From NCBI RefSeq assembly GCF_003967535.1, contig NZ_BIFR01000002.1, positions 2,170,001-2,234,000 on the forward strand: a stretch of DNA of 64,000 nucleotides, read 5' to 3'. Positions 44,503-53,899 of this stretch are shown piece by piece. Made by a program: the position numbers and the translations under genes. The DNA is from Tengunoibacter tsumagoiensis (GTDB lineage Bacteria > Chloroflexota > Ktedonobacteria > Ktedonobacterales > Ktedonobacteraceae). A model generated the notes under the pieces. The model was not told the origin of the DNA and made no database searches. It saw only the letters and a program-made list of their open reading frames with translations. How positions within the stretch are numbered: the stretch's first letter is position 1; each line of letters starts with the position of its first letter.

Positions 44503-45096
44503 CTATTGCTGTAATTTCTCTTCCAGAGAATGCTTTACAGCAGGCCACTCACTCTCAATAATACTGTAATACACAGAATGTCGGTAGCTCCCATCTACTA
44601 GAATCACATGATTGCGCAGAACGCCCTCTCTGGTCGCGCCAATTCGTTCAATCGCACGCTGTGAACGAAAGTTTTCATGATGTGTTTTTAATTGAACACG
44701 AATGGCACCGAGCTGCTCAAAAGCATGACGTAACAGAAGATATTTACACTCTGTATTAACACGTGTGCGCTGCACACTGGGACTTAACCAGGTCCAGCCA
44801 ATCTCTAAGCCGCGATTAGGATAGGAGATATCGAGATACCGTGTAGAACCTACAATCTGACCAGTAGCTTGCTCAATAATAGCAAAGGGAAGTGAGGTAC
44901 CAGCCTGCTGCTCTTCTAAAGCTGAGGCAATCCAACCTTCCATATCACCAGGAGAAGTTGCATAATTCTGCCTTAAAAAGCGCCAGATCGTGGGATCCTG
45001 ACCAGCCTGAAATAAGGCGTCTGCATGCTCCAATTGGAGAGGCTCTAAACGAACAACAGTGCCAACGAGAGTGACGGGCGCAACTTGCATGAACAT
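44503..45096 (-). CDS. RimJ/RimL-type GNAT acetyltransferase
   Basis: 197 residues. Pattern of the RimJ/L group: LVGTVVRLEPLQLEHADAL, a central GSTRYLDISYPNRGLEIGWTWL, and the C-terminal RSQRAIERIGATREGVLRNH. It is likely to acetylate an N-terminal amino group or small amine. The start may be the second ATG (two codons in). Confidence 0.88.
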   Translation of the reverse strand: MFMQVAPVTLVGTVVRLEPLQLEHADALFQAGQDPTIWRFLRQNYATSPGDMEGWIASALEEQQAGTSLPFAIIEQATGQIVGSTRYLDISYPNRGLEIGWTWLSPSVQRTRVNTECKYLLLRHAFEQLGAIRVQLKTHHENFRSQRAIERIGATREGVLRNHVILVDGSYRHSVYYSIIESEWPAVKHSLEEKLQQ

Positions 45097-45224
45097 TATG
45101 ACTTAATCCCTTTCTTAGCATGGTATCAATGGTACAGAGACATTATTATAAAAGGAAGACGAGGGCCCGGCTAGCGCCAATTTCGAGGTCGAAGATGAAA
45201 AAAAATGGCCTGGTCTGCTGTAAC

Positions 45225-45257
45225 AAAAAAGCGCAAGACCTTTTTACTGGCTTGCGC
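45225..45257 (-). terminator. Intrinsic terminator of folE
   Basis: GCGCAAG stem (45231-45237 with 45251-45257) extended by a CC/GG pair, followed on the minus strand by six T; about 45 bases past the folE stop. Confidence 0.85.
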
Positions 45258-45301
45258 ATCAAAAAGCACATGTAGATTATTCTACGTATCACACAATAGT
45301 A

Positions 45302-45919
45302 TTACTCGATCAGACGAAGAAATTCCATTCTGGTCTCGTAGTGTTCACGGAATACTCCACGCATCACAGAAGAAGTCATGACCCCAGGAGTGCGAATGCC
45401 ACGTCCAGTCATACACAGATGTTCACCTTTAAGAACCACTGCGACATGACTGGTCCCTGTAATACGGCTTATCTCATCTGCAATCTCTTGCCCCAAACGC
45501 TCCTGGATCTGGAGTTGATGGGCAAATTGGTGTGCAATACGAGCAAATTTGGAGAGTCCTAAGACTTTTCCATCGGGAATATAGCCAATAGAGACATCAC
45601 ACCACATAGGTAACAAATGATGCTCACAGAGCGAGAAGACTCGCATACCTGAGACACAGACCATCTGATCAGTCGAGGCTGTATTGAAAATTGTCTCTGT
45701 TTTTCCCGGATCATACTCAATAAACTCGCGCCACCAGTCAGCCCAACGACGTGGTGTATCAAGCAGTCCTTCACGGTCAGGATTTTCACCAACCGCAATT
45801 AATAACTCGCGTCCCAATTCGAGCAGTCGAGCATAATCAACGTGCCTGGCCTGTGGTTGCTCATCGTGGGCATCGTGTCCGTTATTGCGAGCTCGCTCCT
45901 GATCCATGTGCATTACCAT
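45302..45919 (-). CDS. folE: GTP cyclohydrolase I
   Basis: 205 residues. Zinc and catalytic motifs are complete: CEHHLLP, GLSKFARIAHQFAHQLQIQERL and GEHLCMTGRGIRTPG. It opens and recyclises GTP to dihydroneopterin triphosphate, the first step to both folate and queuosine. It follows the que operon on the same strand after 360 bases, so it is probably a separate transcription unit with a shared purpose. Confidence 0.95.
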   Translation of the reverse strand: MVMHMDQERARNNGHDAHDEQPQARHVDYARLLELGRELLIAVGENPDREGLLDTPRRWADWWREFIEYDPGKTETIFNTASTDQMVCVSGMRVFSLCEHHLLPMWCDVSIGYIPDGKVLGLSKFARIAHQFAHQLQIQERLGQEIADEISRITGTSHVAVVLKGEHLCMTGRGIRTPGVMTSSVMRGVFREHYETRMEFLRLIE

Positions 45920-46279
45920 ATGTTTTTTTTCCTCACTTCAACGAGTTTGAATGTATCACTGTGGATATTATACCTCTATCCACATCTCTATCCACTCTGG
46001 ATGCATCTCTTTTCTTTAAGATGTAAACACTGGTAGATAGAAGATCTCTCTGGCAGTCACATTGAGAGTGCGATAGTTAACTCTCATGCTTCAAAAAAAC
46101 TATCTCTTCATTTGTGCACCATACTCTAGCAGGACTACAATATGCTGCGACACTCAATGTGAGCTCACAATCCTCTTTAATAGAGAACGCTATTCTTTTA
46201 AGAAAACTTCCCTGTTATTCTCAGTTAGATCAGCTTGTCCCCGGAATAGCCGTTCCTGATAAGCGCATCCTGGTCTACC
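45920..46279. other. Intergenic region between queE and folE
   Basis: About 360 bases with no supported gene; it should contain the folE promoter. A 73-codon frame on the plus strand overlaps the queE end and is a shadow. Confidence 0.45.
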
Positions 46280-47026
46280 CTATACACCACGCTTATTCCC
46301 CCAGAGTAGCGTGTGTAATTGTGGCAGAATGGTAACGGTATACCATTGATCCTCGATTGTCCGTTGGATCAACCAATCCATTCTTTCCAGGATACCAGTG
46401 ATGTCTATCTTTTCTGCCAGATGAGGTGGCGTATGATTTCCCGCCTGCAAGTAAAGAGGCTGGTCGGGATAACGAGCGGCAATATCTCTAGCATACGCAT
46501 AGTCCTCTTCATCAAAGACGACTACTTTAAGGCAAGTGTGTACAGTGCGTCCATTTTGCCCATGACTGGCAATTTCAAGACAGCGCTCCAGTCGATCCCA
46601 TCGGGTTACTTGCCTGCTGCTAGGGGGCTTGGGAGAGAGGGTCAGATAATCAAGCTCGGCAAACCATGGCTGAGCCACACTTCCTTGCGTTTCAATAGCA
46701 AACGTATAGCCAGAAGCATGACCAAGGGTGATCAGGTCGGACAGAGGTTGGATGGCTGGATTCCCACCGGAGAGCGTGACCAGAATAGGTTGAAAATTGG
46801 AAAGGCGTTGCACTTCGGCAAACACCTCCTCAGCACTCTGTGAGCGCCATTCAGACTTGTGCTCAGGTAAGACTGCATAAAGGCTATCACACCAGCTACA
46901 GCGATAATCGCATCCCCCTGTGCGCACAAACACCGTTGGCTTCCCAATTAATAAACCTTCACCCTGGATAGTGGGACCAAAGATCTCTGAAATTTGCAGC
47001 AAACGAGTAGCAACATTTACCACCAT
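46280..47026 (-). CDS. queE: 7-carboxy-7-deazaguanine synthase (radical SAM)
   Basis: The ATG at 47024-47026 has AGAGGAG seven bases upstream and gives 248 residues; longer in-frame starts run through queD. The cluster-binding motif is C-x3-C-x2-C in GGCDYRCSWCDS, preceded by the substrate block PTIQGEGLLIGKPTVFVR. It converts 6-carboxytetrahydropterin to 7-carboxy-7-deazaguanine. It starts one base after the queD stop. Confidence 0.95.
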   Translation of the reverse strand: MVVNVATRLLQISEIFGPTIQGEGLLIGKPTVFVRTGGCDYRCSWCDSLYAVLPEHKSEWRSQSAEEVFAEVQRLSNFQPILVTLSGGNPAIQPLSDLITLGHASGYTFAIETQGSVAQPWFAELDYLTLSPKPPSSRQVTRWDRLERCLEIASHGQNGRTVHTCLKVVVFDEEDYAYARDIAARYPDQPLYLQAGNHTPPHLAEKIDITGILERMDWLIQRTIEDQWYTVTILPQLHTLLWGNKRGV

Positions 47027-47027
47027 C

Positions 47028-47483
47028 TTATATCTCCTCTCGTTCAGCATGCGTAATCTCAATGCAACCTTTTTCAGTCTCCCACAAACGTATTCTATAG
47101 AGGAGTTCATCAGGAACACCACCAGCAACAAGCGCATCCCAGATCCAATGCACAAGGTTTTCAGCGGTTGTGCGGATGCCCGTGAGATCATTCAGGTTAT
47201 TATGATCTAACCCACCCTTTTCTACTGGACGAGCATCCAGCCCTCGCGGAACAGAGTCAGACAGCTCGTCAATAATGGTGGTGTTGACAATATGCTTCAG
47301 ATCGTCAAAATCCATTACCATTCCATCCTCAGATTGCCCGGGGGCATTGAGAATGGGCCCGCGTAAGGAGATCTGAAGCCGATAAGAATGGCCATGTGGT
47401 CGTTTGCATTTACCTTTATGATTCGGCAAATGATGGGCTGCTTCAAACGTAAACTCTCGTGTAATAATGGCAAAGCGTGGCAT
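47028..47483 (-). CDS. queD: 6-carboxytetrahydropterin synthase
   Basis: The ATG at 47481-47483 follows GAGGGG and gives 151 residues. Zinc histidines are in FEAAHHLPNHKGKCKRPHGHSY, which also holds the catalytic cysteine; the catalytic Asp/His follow in DHNNLND, with a Glu in ETEKGCIE. It converts dihydroneopterin triphosphate to 6-carboxytetrahydropterin. Confidence 0.95.
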   Translation of the reverse strand: MPRFAIITREFTFEAAHHLPNHKGKCKRPHGHSYRLQISLRGPILNAPGQSEDGMVMDFDDLKHIVNTTIIDELSDSVPRGLDARPVEKGGLDHNNLNDLTGIRTTAENLVHWIWDALVAGGVPDELLYRIRLWETEKGCIEITHAEREEI

Positions 47484-47519
47484 AGATCCCCTCACAATTA
47501 CATATTAGATAGTAATAAT

Positions 47520-48293
47520 TTACAAATTTGATTGTCCAGGAATAGCTAAAAAACGCTCTGGATTATTTGCATAGACGGTAGGATCAGGAATACCAGCTAG
47601 CTTAAATGCTTCATAACGCTCGACGCACGTTCCACATGAACCACAATGCTGATCCCCTAAACCATTATTACCACCTTCATAACAGCTCCAGGTCAGTTCG
47701 AAAGGGACGCTCAGACTTGATCCCAGTGCGGCAATCTGTGCTTTTGTAAAGCGCATAAAAGGTGACTCTACTTTGATCTCTTCAGAATTCATAGCTGCTG
47801 CTAACATAGCATTGAAAGAATCTACAAAAACTTCACGGCAATCTGGATATTGAGAATAATCTCCCTGATGGGCTGCAAAGGCAACCACGCTCGCATGCTC
47901 ATTCCAGGCCACTGTGGCTGCCTGTAATAGCATGTTTGGGTTTCGGTAGGGGACGACGGTAGCTTTCATACTATCGTCGGTATAGTGGCCTTTAGGCATC
48001 TCAAGATCAGCATTAATCAGGGCCGAATCCGAATTTGTAAGCAGGCGGGCAATGGGAAGATCGATGATATCATAGCTAACCTGGATTGCGCGCGGCCCCT
48101 GTCCAAAGCGTTCTCGTAGATGGGTCACATAACGTTTGGCATACGTGAGCTCCTTGAGATGCTTCTGCCCATAATTAAAAGAGAGCAAATGCAGGTCAAA
48201 GCCCGCCGCAGCATAATAATAGGAAAGCACACAGCTATCCATCCCACCACTGACGATCAATACAGCATGGTTTCTGGACTGGGATTTAGACAT
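47520..48293 (-). CDS. queC: 7-cyano-7-deazaguanine synthase
   Basis: The ATG at 48291-48293 has AAGGAG seven bases upstream; 257 residues. The PP-loop is VLIVSGGMDSCV, and the zinc site is made by C-x-n CGSCGTC near the C-terminus. It turns carboxy-deazaguanine into preQ0 with ATP and ammonia. It lies 61 bases after queF and 36 before queD. Confidence 0.95.
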   Translation of the reverse strand: MSKSQSRNHAVLIVSGGMDSCVLSYYYAAAGFDLHLLSFNYGQKHLKELTYAKRYVTHLRERFGQGPRAIQVSYDIIDLPIARLLTNSDSALINADLEMPKGHYTDDSMKATVVPYRNPNMLLQAATVAWNEHASVVAFAAHQGDYSQYPDCREVFVDSFNAMLAAAMNSEEIKVESPFMRFTKAQIAALGSSLSVPFELTWSCYEGGNNGLGDQHCGSCGTCVERYEAFKLAGIPDPTVYANNPERFLAIPGQSNL

Positions 48294-48354
48294 ATCATTT
48301 CTCCTTGTTAGCTCAGTCGCGTAAGCTATCCTTGTGGGCACGCTCAATACCAAT

Positions 48355-48795
48355 CTACATTCCCGTTGGTAGATAACGACGATAGTCTGGACGAGGGCCC
48401 TGATAATCAGGTTGTGCATAGTCAGCAAACACAATCGTTTTGATATTTCCACGAACGGTGTAATCGCCAACGACACGCATCCAGCGGGGTTTAAGCAATT
48501 CAACAAGATCATTGAGAATAGTGTTGGCCGCCGATTCATGGCTGATCTGACGATCACGGTACGCGTTGATGTAGAGCTTTAGACTCTTCAGTTCCACTAC
48601 ATAGCCATCTGGTACATAATCAATCACTATTGTAGCAAAGTCAGGGAAACCAGAGCGAGGACAGAGACAGGTAAACTCAGGAATCTCAAAATGAGTGACA
48701 TAATCTCGGTCAGGATGAGGATTTGGCCATGGCTCCAGGTGATTGTTTTTAATCTCCTCAAAACCATATCTTCCCGGGACGCGTTGCTCTTCCAT
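48355..48795 (-). CDS. queF: NADPH-dependent preQ0 reductase
   Basis: 146 residues, the short unimodular form. The catalytic cysteine is in FTCLCPRSGFPDFA, followed by ELKSLKLYINAYRD, the QueF substrate motif. It reduces the nitrile preQ0 to preQ1. AGGAGG lies just before the ATG. First gene of the queF-queC-queD-queE operon; no preQ1 riboswitch could be recognised upstream. Confidence 0.95.
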   Translation of the reverse strand: MEEQRVPGRYGFEEIKNNHLEPWPNPHPDRDYVTHFEIPEFTCLCPRSGFPDFATIVIDYVPDGYVVELKSLKLYINAYRDRQISHESAANTILNDLVELLKPRWMRVVGDYTVRGNIKTIVFADYAQPDYQGPRPDYRRYLPTGM

Positions 48796-49271
48796 AAAAA
48801 CCTCCTACTTGCTAATTGGAGAATACTCTCATCACTACCAACCTTAGCATATATCTTTGTGTTACCGTGGCAAAAATATGCCAGACCTTAGAAGTGTCAC
48901 GCAAGAGTTTCAGCGCGAACAAATACGGGTTTGAGGTGGGGATTGCAGAACTAGACGACGTCTGAACTGCCTCTACCAACACTTACTATTTCTATAGGCC
49001 ACGCCAGAGTATAGACAATTTGGCGCAACAAAGCAAGCACTATTTATGTAAGACTCTCGCAATTGATCACATCTGCAAAGCCAATTTTTGACCAATCTCA
49101 AAATGGCTCCTTAGAACTGTCTACGGTATATTTCTATGCTGGTATGCCTATAAATACACGATCTGACACCTCTCTTGTTTAAAGTAACCATTCCTAAAGA
49201 CAGGTGAATATATTAATATATATAAGTACGGACCTGAAAATTGGCCTTCACAGTGAAAGGAAAATCCTACA
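48796..49271. other. Divergent promoter region between queF and the PhyH-like gene
   Basis: About 475 bases with no gene and no recognised riboswitch or operator. Confidence 0.5.
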
Positions 49272-50156
49272 ATGCAGTTTAAGGTATTAACGGATGCGCA
49301 GATTGAACAATTCATTGAATGTGGATATGTGCATCTTGAAGAGGCGTTTTCACATCAACAGGCTCTACGTGCTCAAGATTTTTTATGGCAGCGTTTAAGT
49401 GAACTCGGAATTAATAAGGAGCTTCCCTCTACCTGGCAAGAACCAATGGTCCATCTTAAAGAGACTTACGCAAATGATATCTTTAATGCCTGTGCGACTC
49501 CCCGGTTCTTTGATGCTATTGAGGATCTTGTGGGGCCTGGTCGCTATACATATGCCTACGATACGACGCGGGATTGGGGCTGGTGGCCAGTCAACTTCAG
49601 TCAGGGTGCTGACAAACCCTGGGTTGTTCCTACGCGTGGCTGGCACTGGGATGGCATGTTCTTCAGACATTTTATTCATAGTGCAGGTCAGGGCTTACTC
49701 GTGCTCTGTCTGTTCTCAGATGTCGGGCCTCATAGCGGGGGAACCGTCGTAGCGGAGGGCTCTCATAAACTCGTTACACGATTTCTGCAAAACTATCCAG
49801 AAGGAATCGAACTCAACGAGGCAATTAAGCTATTTGGTGAAAGCCATCCCTGGATAGCTCAGCTCACCGGGAAAACTGACACTGAGCTGGCAGATCGCAA
49901 TGAATTTTTTCTGAATTATCAGCAATATGACGATGTTCGCTTACGCGTGGTTGACACGACAGGGAAGGCTGGCGATATCTACTTATGTCATCCGTTCCTG
50001 TTCCATGCCGCTTCACAAAACCATTCTGGCATCCCCCGATTTATGTGTAACCGCTCTACGCCTCTGCTTGAATCTATGCAGTTCCAGCGTGATGATAATG
50101 CCTACTCACCACTTGAGCTCAGCATTAAAGAGGCTTTGCACACAACAGCCAGATAA
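49272..50156 (+). CDS. Phytanoyl-CoA dioxygenase (PhyH)-family oxygenase
   Basis: 294 residues. The Fe(II) facial triad is visible as H-x-D in GWHWDGMFF and a distal His in HPFLFHAASQN, with the 2-oxoglutarate arginine in GIPRFMCNRS. The jelly-roll strand LVLCLFSDVGPHSGGTVVAEGSH is typical. It should hydroxylate a small substrate with 2-oxoglutarate and oxygen; the substrate is unknown. AAAGGA precedes the ATG. Single gene. Confidence 0.87.
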   Translation: MQFKVLTDAQIEQFIECGYVHLEEAFSHQQALRAQDFLWQRLSELGINKELPSTWQEPMVHLKETYANDIFNACATPRFFDAIEDLVGPGRYTYAYDTTRDWGWWPVNFSQGADKPWVVPTRGWHWDGMFFRHFIHSAGQGLLVLCLFSDVGPHSGGTVVAEGSHKLVTRFLQNYPEGIELNEAIKLFGESHPWIAQLTGKTDTELADRNEFFLNYQQYDDVRLRVVDTTGKAGDIYLCHPFLFHAASQNHSGIPRFMCNRSTPLLESMQFQRDDNAYSPLELSIKEALHTTAR

Positions 50157-50188
50157 TCGTTCGACCTGTTTCAATTCATACAGGCAGC

Positions 50189-50230
50189 AAGAGACTCCTT
50201 TCACGTCATCAACGGTGAAAGGAGTCTCTT
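50189..50230. terminator. Two-way terminator, 16-bp perfect stem
   Basis: Arms 50189-50204 and 50215-50230, between the convergent PhyH-like and histidine kinase genes. Confidence 0.8.
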
Positions 50231-50255
50231 ACCACTATCGCTCCAGTCCGTAGCT

Positions 50256-52004
50256 TTATGAATCAACACTTTTTACAGAAGCAATCAGAGACTTCTGACT
50301 CGAAGAGGTGATGGCAACAGGTAACGCCAGGCAGAAACAACAGCCCTCTCCAGCAATGCCACTACTCTCTACCCAGATCCGACCATTCATCGCTTCTATA
50401 AGCTGCTTGCATATGTAGAGTCCTAGACCAGTACCACGTATGGAGCCTGATAGATCCCGTTGGAGACGTGCAAACTTTTGAAATAACAATGGCTGTTCAT
50501 CTGGTGGAATACCAGGTCCTTTATCTTGAATGCATAAAATAGTGTATTGACTCCCAAGATCAGTTCGTGAAGAGACATAGATCAGTATCGGTGTGGATGC
50601 AGGTGTATATTTTATAGCATTAGCAATAATATTACGAATAATTTGAATGAGATAATTCTTATCAATAAATACAAACAAATGAGTAGGGATATCAACCTGA
50701 ATCGGGTGTTCCCTGGCTTCTCGAGGGTCAATCTGACGCACTGTATTTTGCACCACCATAGATAATACCAACTCTTTTAACTGTGGAGCAGCGATTTCTC
50801 GATTGCTATATCTGGCATCGAGAATAGTATCGACCAGTCGAATCAGTTCTTCGCTTCCATGAGTAGCCTGTTCTATAAATATGGCACGTTGCTCTACACT
50901 CAGATTATCACTATACTCCTGCAAGAGCTGCAAAAAACCATAGACCTGAGTCAAAGGCGTACGGAACTCATGACTAACGTTGAGAATAAATTGATCTTTC
51001 ATCTGATTTAATTGTCTCTGCTGCTCATACGCTAAATCTAGCTGCTCCTTCGCTTGCATTGTATGGCGCATTGCGTTGACGAGACTATCAAGCATGACAT
51101 TCACCGAGGCAGAGACATCGGCAATTTCATCAGTCCCATGGACTTTTACTCGCGCATCAATCTGTCCATGCTCTACTGCTTTAGTCACCTGATGAAGTTG
51201 CTTCAGACGGTTGACTAACGTACGCGAAATGAGCACACCCACTGAGACAGTCCCAATAAAAGCCAGTAACGAACCGAGAAGGGTAATCATAAATTGTTGA
51301 TACGTTTCTCGGCTGGCCGCTTTGTCAATAGACGCAGGCAGCAGATCAGAGTTGAAACGAATCAATGAATGAAGCGAGCTAGACGCGTCTGCATAGTAAA
51401 GCGGAAGCACACTAGTCTCTTTCTCTTGCTCCTCTGCAACATTCCCTTGCTGAATAGCACTCAACAGATCGCTTAGAGCCAGATCATATCTGGTCCAGCT
51501 ACGCCATACGCCTGATACATAAACACGCTGCTGCACAATTTGAATGGTAAACTCATGGTCATTAAGAAGGGTCACTAATCCAGGAGAATGGTCAGGCAAA
51601 GCCTTATGAATATAGTCTTGAATTAACTGATCATATTTCTTTATTAGAACAGGGATTTCTTTCATACACTCTGTTCGTTGGTCTCCATATGTGTCGATTT
51701 GAGATGCGTATATATTTTTATTCACTTGATTCTGGATCAACTGGAGCACGCTCATAGCCGTATCCAATGAAGAACTTTGTTGCAAAATAGTACGATAAAT
51801 ATTCGACTCCTGGGACAATGTATCAACCCTTTGCAGACCAATTGTTCCAGTTACAAGTGCAGATAATAATGCAGCCAGCAAAAAACCCAATGCCAGACGT
51901 CCTACAATGGGAATATCGAGCAGAGGTGGACGCCACCAGGGCTGCTTCTGGCTTTTCTCATTTGCTGCACGAGCAAACAGGGGTGCAAGTGGATGGGTAG
52001 GCAT
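50256..52004 (-). CDS. Sensor histidine kinase with four-helix sensor and HAMP
   Basis: 582 residues: membrane helix (about 35-57), an extracytoplasmic helical sensor (60-232), second helix (about 233-257), HAMP, HisKA with the phospho-His in NVSHEFRTPLTQ, and HATPase with NIIANAIKYTP, DKGPGIPPDEQ and GTGLGLYIC. No receiver is fused and no response-regulator gene adjoins, so it is an orphan kinase. Signal unknown. Confidence 0.93.
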   Translation of the reverse strand: MPTHPLAPLFARAANEKSQKQPWWRPPLLDIPIVGRLALGFLLAALLSALVTGTIGLQRVDTLSQESNIYRTILQQSSSLDTAMSVLQLIQNQVNKNIYASQIDTYGDQRTECMKEIPVLIKKYDQLIQDYIHKALPDHSPGLVTLLNDHEFTIQIVQQRVYVSGVWRSWTRYDLALSDLLSAIQQGNVAEEQEKETSVLPLYYADASSSLHSLIRFNSDLLPASIDKAASRETYQQFMITLLGSLLAFIGTVSVGVLISRTLVNRLKQLHQVTKAVEHGQIDARVKVHGTDEIADVSASVNVMLDSLVNAMRHTMQAKEQLDLAYEQQRQLNQMKDQFILNVSHEFRTPLTQVYGFLQLLQEYSDNLSVEQRAIFIEQATHGSEELIRLVDTILDARYSNREIAAPQLKELVLSMVVQNTVRQIDPREAREHPIQVDIPTHLFVFIDKNYLIQIIRNIIANAIKYTPASTPILIYVSSRTDLGSQYTILCIQDKGPGIPPDEQPLLFQKFARLQRDLSGSIRGTGLGLYICKQLIEAMNGRIWVESSGIAGEGCCFCLALPVAITSSSQKSLIASVKSVDS

Positions 52005-52198
52005 AACTGCACTTCTCTACTTTCCTAAAAATCCAGATATGCGTATAATTGCACTCAATAAATAATTATGTCATAACGGGTAAAGAAGACAAGATGCAAA
52101 TCTTTGATTTCATAAAGTTATGGTAACATACAATTATTATCCACTATATACTTTAAACAGGGATTAAATATGCACTACTCTATGACTTTTGGGGCAAA

Positions 52199-52235
52199 AA
52201 AAGACAGGTTCCTTGTCTTTAGCAACCTGTCTTTT
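52199..52235 (-). terminator. Terminator of the MDR reductase gene
   Basis: 12-bp perfect stem (52199-52210 with 52224-52235) with A and T runs on both flanks, 18 bases past the stop. Confidence 0.85.
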
Positions 52236-52253
52236 CTCTTATATACGTCGTTT

Positions 52254-53255
52254 TTACGCTAATTTTACAAGCTGTTTGCCAAAGTTCTCGCCTTTGAGCA
52301 TCCCAATGAAAGCTTTGGGGGCGTTCTCAAGGCCATTGGCAATTGTCTCGCGGTATTTTAATTTACCTGTGGTGACAAGCTTTCCTAATTCGTCTAAAGC
52401 TTGTGGAAAATGTGCAGCATGCTCTCCTACAATAAAGCCCTGGAGCTTTACACGATTCGTTAATAAAGCGCTAAAATGCTTGATCGCATAGGGCTCTGTA
52501 ACATTGTATTGAGAGATGAAACCACACAAAGGAATACGAGCAAAGGCATTAAGCTGAGTCAGCACTACATCCAGAATTGGTCCACCAACATTCTCGAAAT
52601 AGATATCAATCCCATCAGGAGCGGCAGCTTGCAGGTCTACTGCCAGGTTACCTGCTTTATAATCAACGCAAGCATCAAACCCTAGCTCATTGACTACATA
52701 GTCACATTTGGCTTTGCCACCGGCGATTCCTACTGCCCTACATCCACGCGCTTTAGCCAGTTGACCAACAACGCTCCCGACAGCTCCAGATGCGGCTGAA
52801 ACCACAACGGTCTCTCCCGCTTTCGGTTGCCCAATATCAATCAGACCAATCCAGGCGGTAAGCCCGGGCATGCCTAAAACACCCAGGTATGTGGAGACAG
52901 GAGCAGCATTTGTAGAGACTGTTCTCAATCCCTCCCCTTTGGAGACTGCGTATAACTGCCAGCCCAAATACCCAACTACGGTATCGCCTGCCTTAAATTC
53001 TGGATGATTGGACTCCAAAATCGTTCCAACAGTTCCTCCCACCATGACATCCCCTAATTCCATACCCGCTGCATAGGATTTGGCGGCGCTCATTCGCCCT
53101 CGCATATAAGGGTCCAACGATAGATACAGGTTTTTTACCAGGACTTCGCCCTGACCAATCGCAGGAACGTCCGTCTCTACAATGCGGAAATCACTCTCTT
53201 TAACCCATCCTTCTGGACGACTTGCCAGTTGGACTTGTCTATTTTTTATGCTCAT
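52254..53255 (-). CDS. Zinc-free medium-chain NADP-dependent oxidoreductase (LTB4DH/CurA-like)
   Basis: 333 residues. N-terminal NRQVQLASRPEGW and LYLSLDPYMRGRM are hallmarks of the leukotriene B4 dehydrogenase/curcumin reductase group; the nucleotide motif is SAASGAVGSVVGQLAKARGCRAVGIAGG, with a downstream Lys for the NADP phosphate; FENVGG follows. It reduces alpha,beta-unsaturated carbonyls, so a detoxification role is likely. Single gene. Confidence 0.92.
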   Translation of the reverse strand: MSIKNRQVQLASRPEGWVKESDFRIVETDVPAIGQGEVLVKNLYLSLDPYMRGRMSAAKSYAAGMELGDVMVGGTVGTILESNHPEFKAGDTVVGYLGWQLYAVSKGEGLRTVSTNAAPVSTYLGVLGMPGLTAWIGLIDIGQPKAGETVVVSAASGAVGSVVGQLAKARGCRAVGIAGGKAKCDYVVNELGFDACVDYKAGNLAVDLQAAAPDGIDIYFENVGGPILDVVLTQLNAFARIPLCGFISQYNVTEPYAIKHFSALLTNRVKLQGFIVGEHAAHFPQALDELGKLVTTGKLKYRETIANGLENAPKAFIGMLKGENFGKQLVKLA

Positions 53256-53450
53256 ATAGTTCTCTCCCTTTCTCTAAAAAAACCACCACAACACACTCAT
53301 CCTCCCTCCCTCTCTAACAGAGAAATCACACGTTCTATTCCGCTCTTCATAGGAGAATTTTCCAAGAAATAAATTAATAATATAACTTTTGTAAAATAAT
53401 TGTATTTAACTATTGATAAATGATAATTTTATAAGAAGGTTTTTCCTTGC

Positions 53451-53530
53451 AAAAAAAACCTGGCGGATGGTTTTTCATTCATAGAGTGATGATCATATCA
53501 TCTGTACTATTAAATGAACCATCCGCCAGG
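53451..53530 (-). terminator. Strong intrinsic terminator of the DUF5679 gene
   Basis: 14-bp perfect outer stem (53459-53472 with 53517-53530), a small inner stem (GATGAT/ATCATC), and eight T on the minus strand directly after it. Confidence 0.9.
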
Positions 53531-53567
53531 AGTATTATTAGAGCAGGGTGCTCTCTGCTTCTTTACC

Positions 53568-53723
53568 CTAGGCCTTCTGGCTGGAAAGAATGCGGGTCAG
53601 TTTCGTTCCGCAAACGGAACACGTGCCCTGCAGAGCGGGTTTGCCATTCTTCATGGTAATCTGATGAGCATCCTTCATGTCGCGCTTTTCTTTGCACTTT
53701 ACACAATAGGCTACGTCTGCCAT
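53568..53723 (-). CDS. DUF5679-type zinc micro-protein
   Basis: A 51-residue protein that starts MADVAYCVKCKEKRDMKD, continues through a basic strand (KNGKPALQG) and ends with a second knuckle CSVCGTKL before RILSSQKA. The two CxxC pairs make a treble-clef or zinc-ribbon site. GGAGG lies ten bases upstream of the ATG and a very strong terminator follows, which supports it as a real gene. The sequence agrees with DUF5679 as I remember it; function unknown. Confidence 0.87.
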   Translation of the reverse strand: MADVAYCVKCKEKRDMKDAHQITMKNGKPALQGTCSVCGTKLTRILSSQKA

Positions 53724-53899
53724 GCTTTTCTTGCCTCCTTACTCTCTAAATATACCAGATTGTACACTCCATCTGCACAGGCAGACGTGGTGTTATATAG
53801 GTGTAACGTATGTTATCCGAAATAGGATGCAGACGCAAGGGGAAAAGAGGCAATAATACAACAATTTTACGCTACATCCCTAAATTCAGTTCTTTCGTT

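Noticed and set aside
47027..47191. N-terminal extension of queE
   Set aside because: It runs through queD in another frame; the ATG at 47026 has a strong AGAGGAG and matches the family start.
48294..48557. N-terminal extension of queC
   Set aside because: It runs into queF and lacks family similarity; the ATG at 48293 has AAGGAG.
48796..49271. Possible preQ1 riboswitch before queF
   Set aside because: No stretch fitting the short preQ1-I aptamer consensus was recognised; a covariance search would decide.
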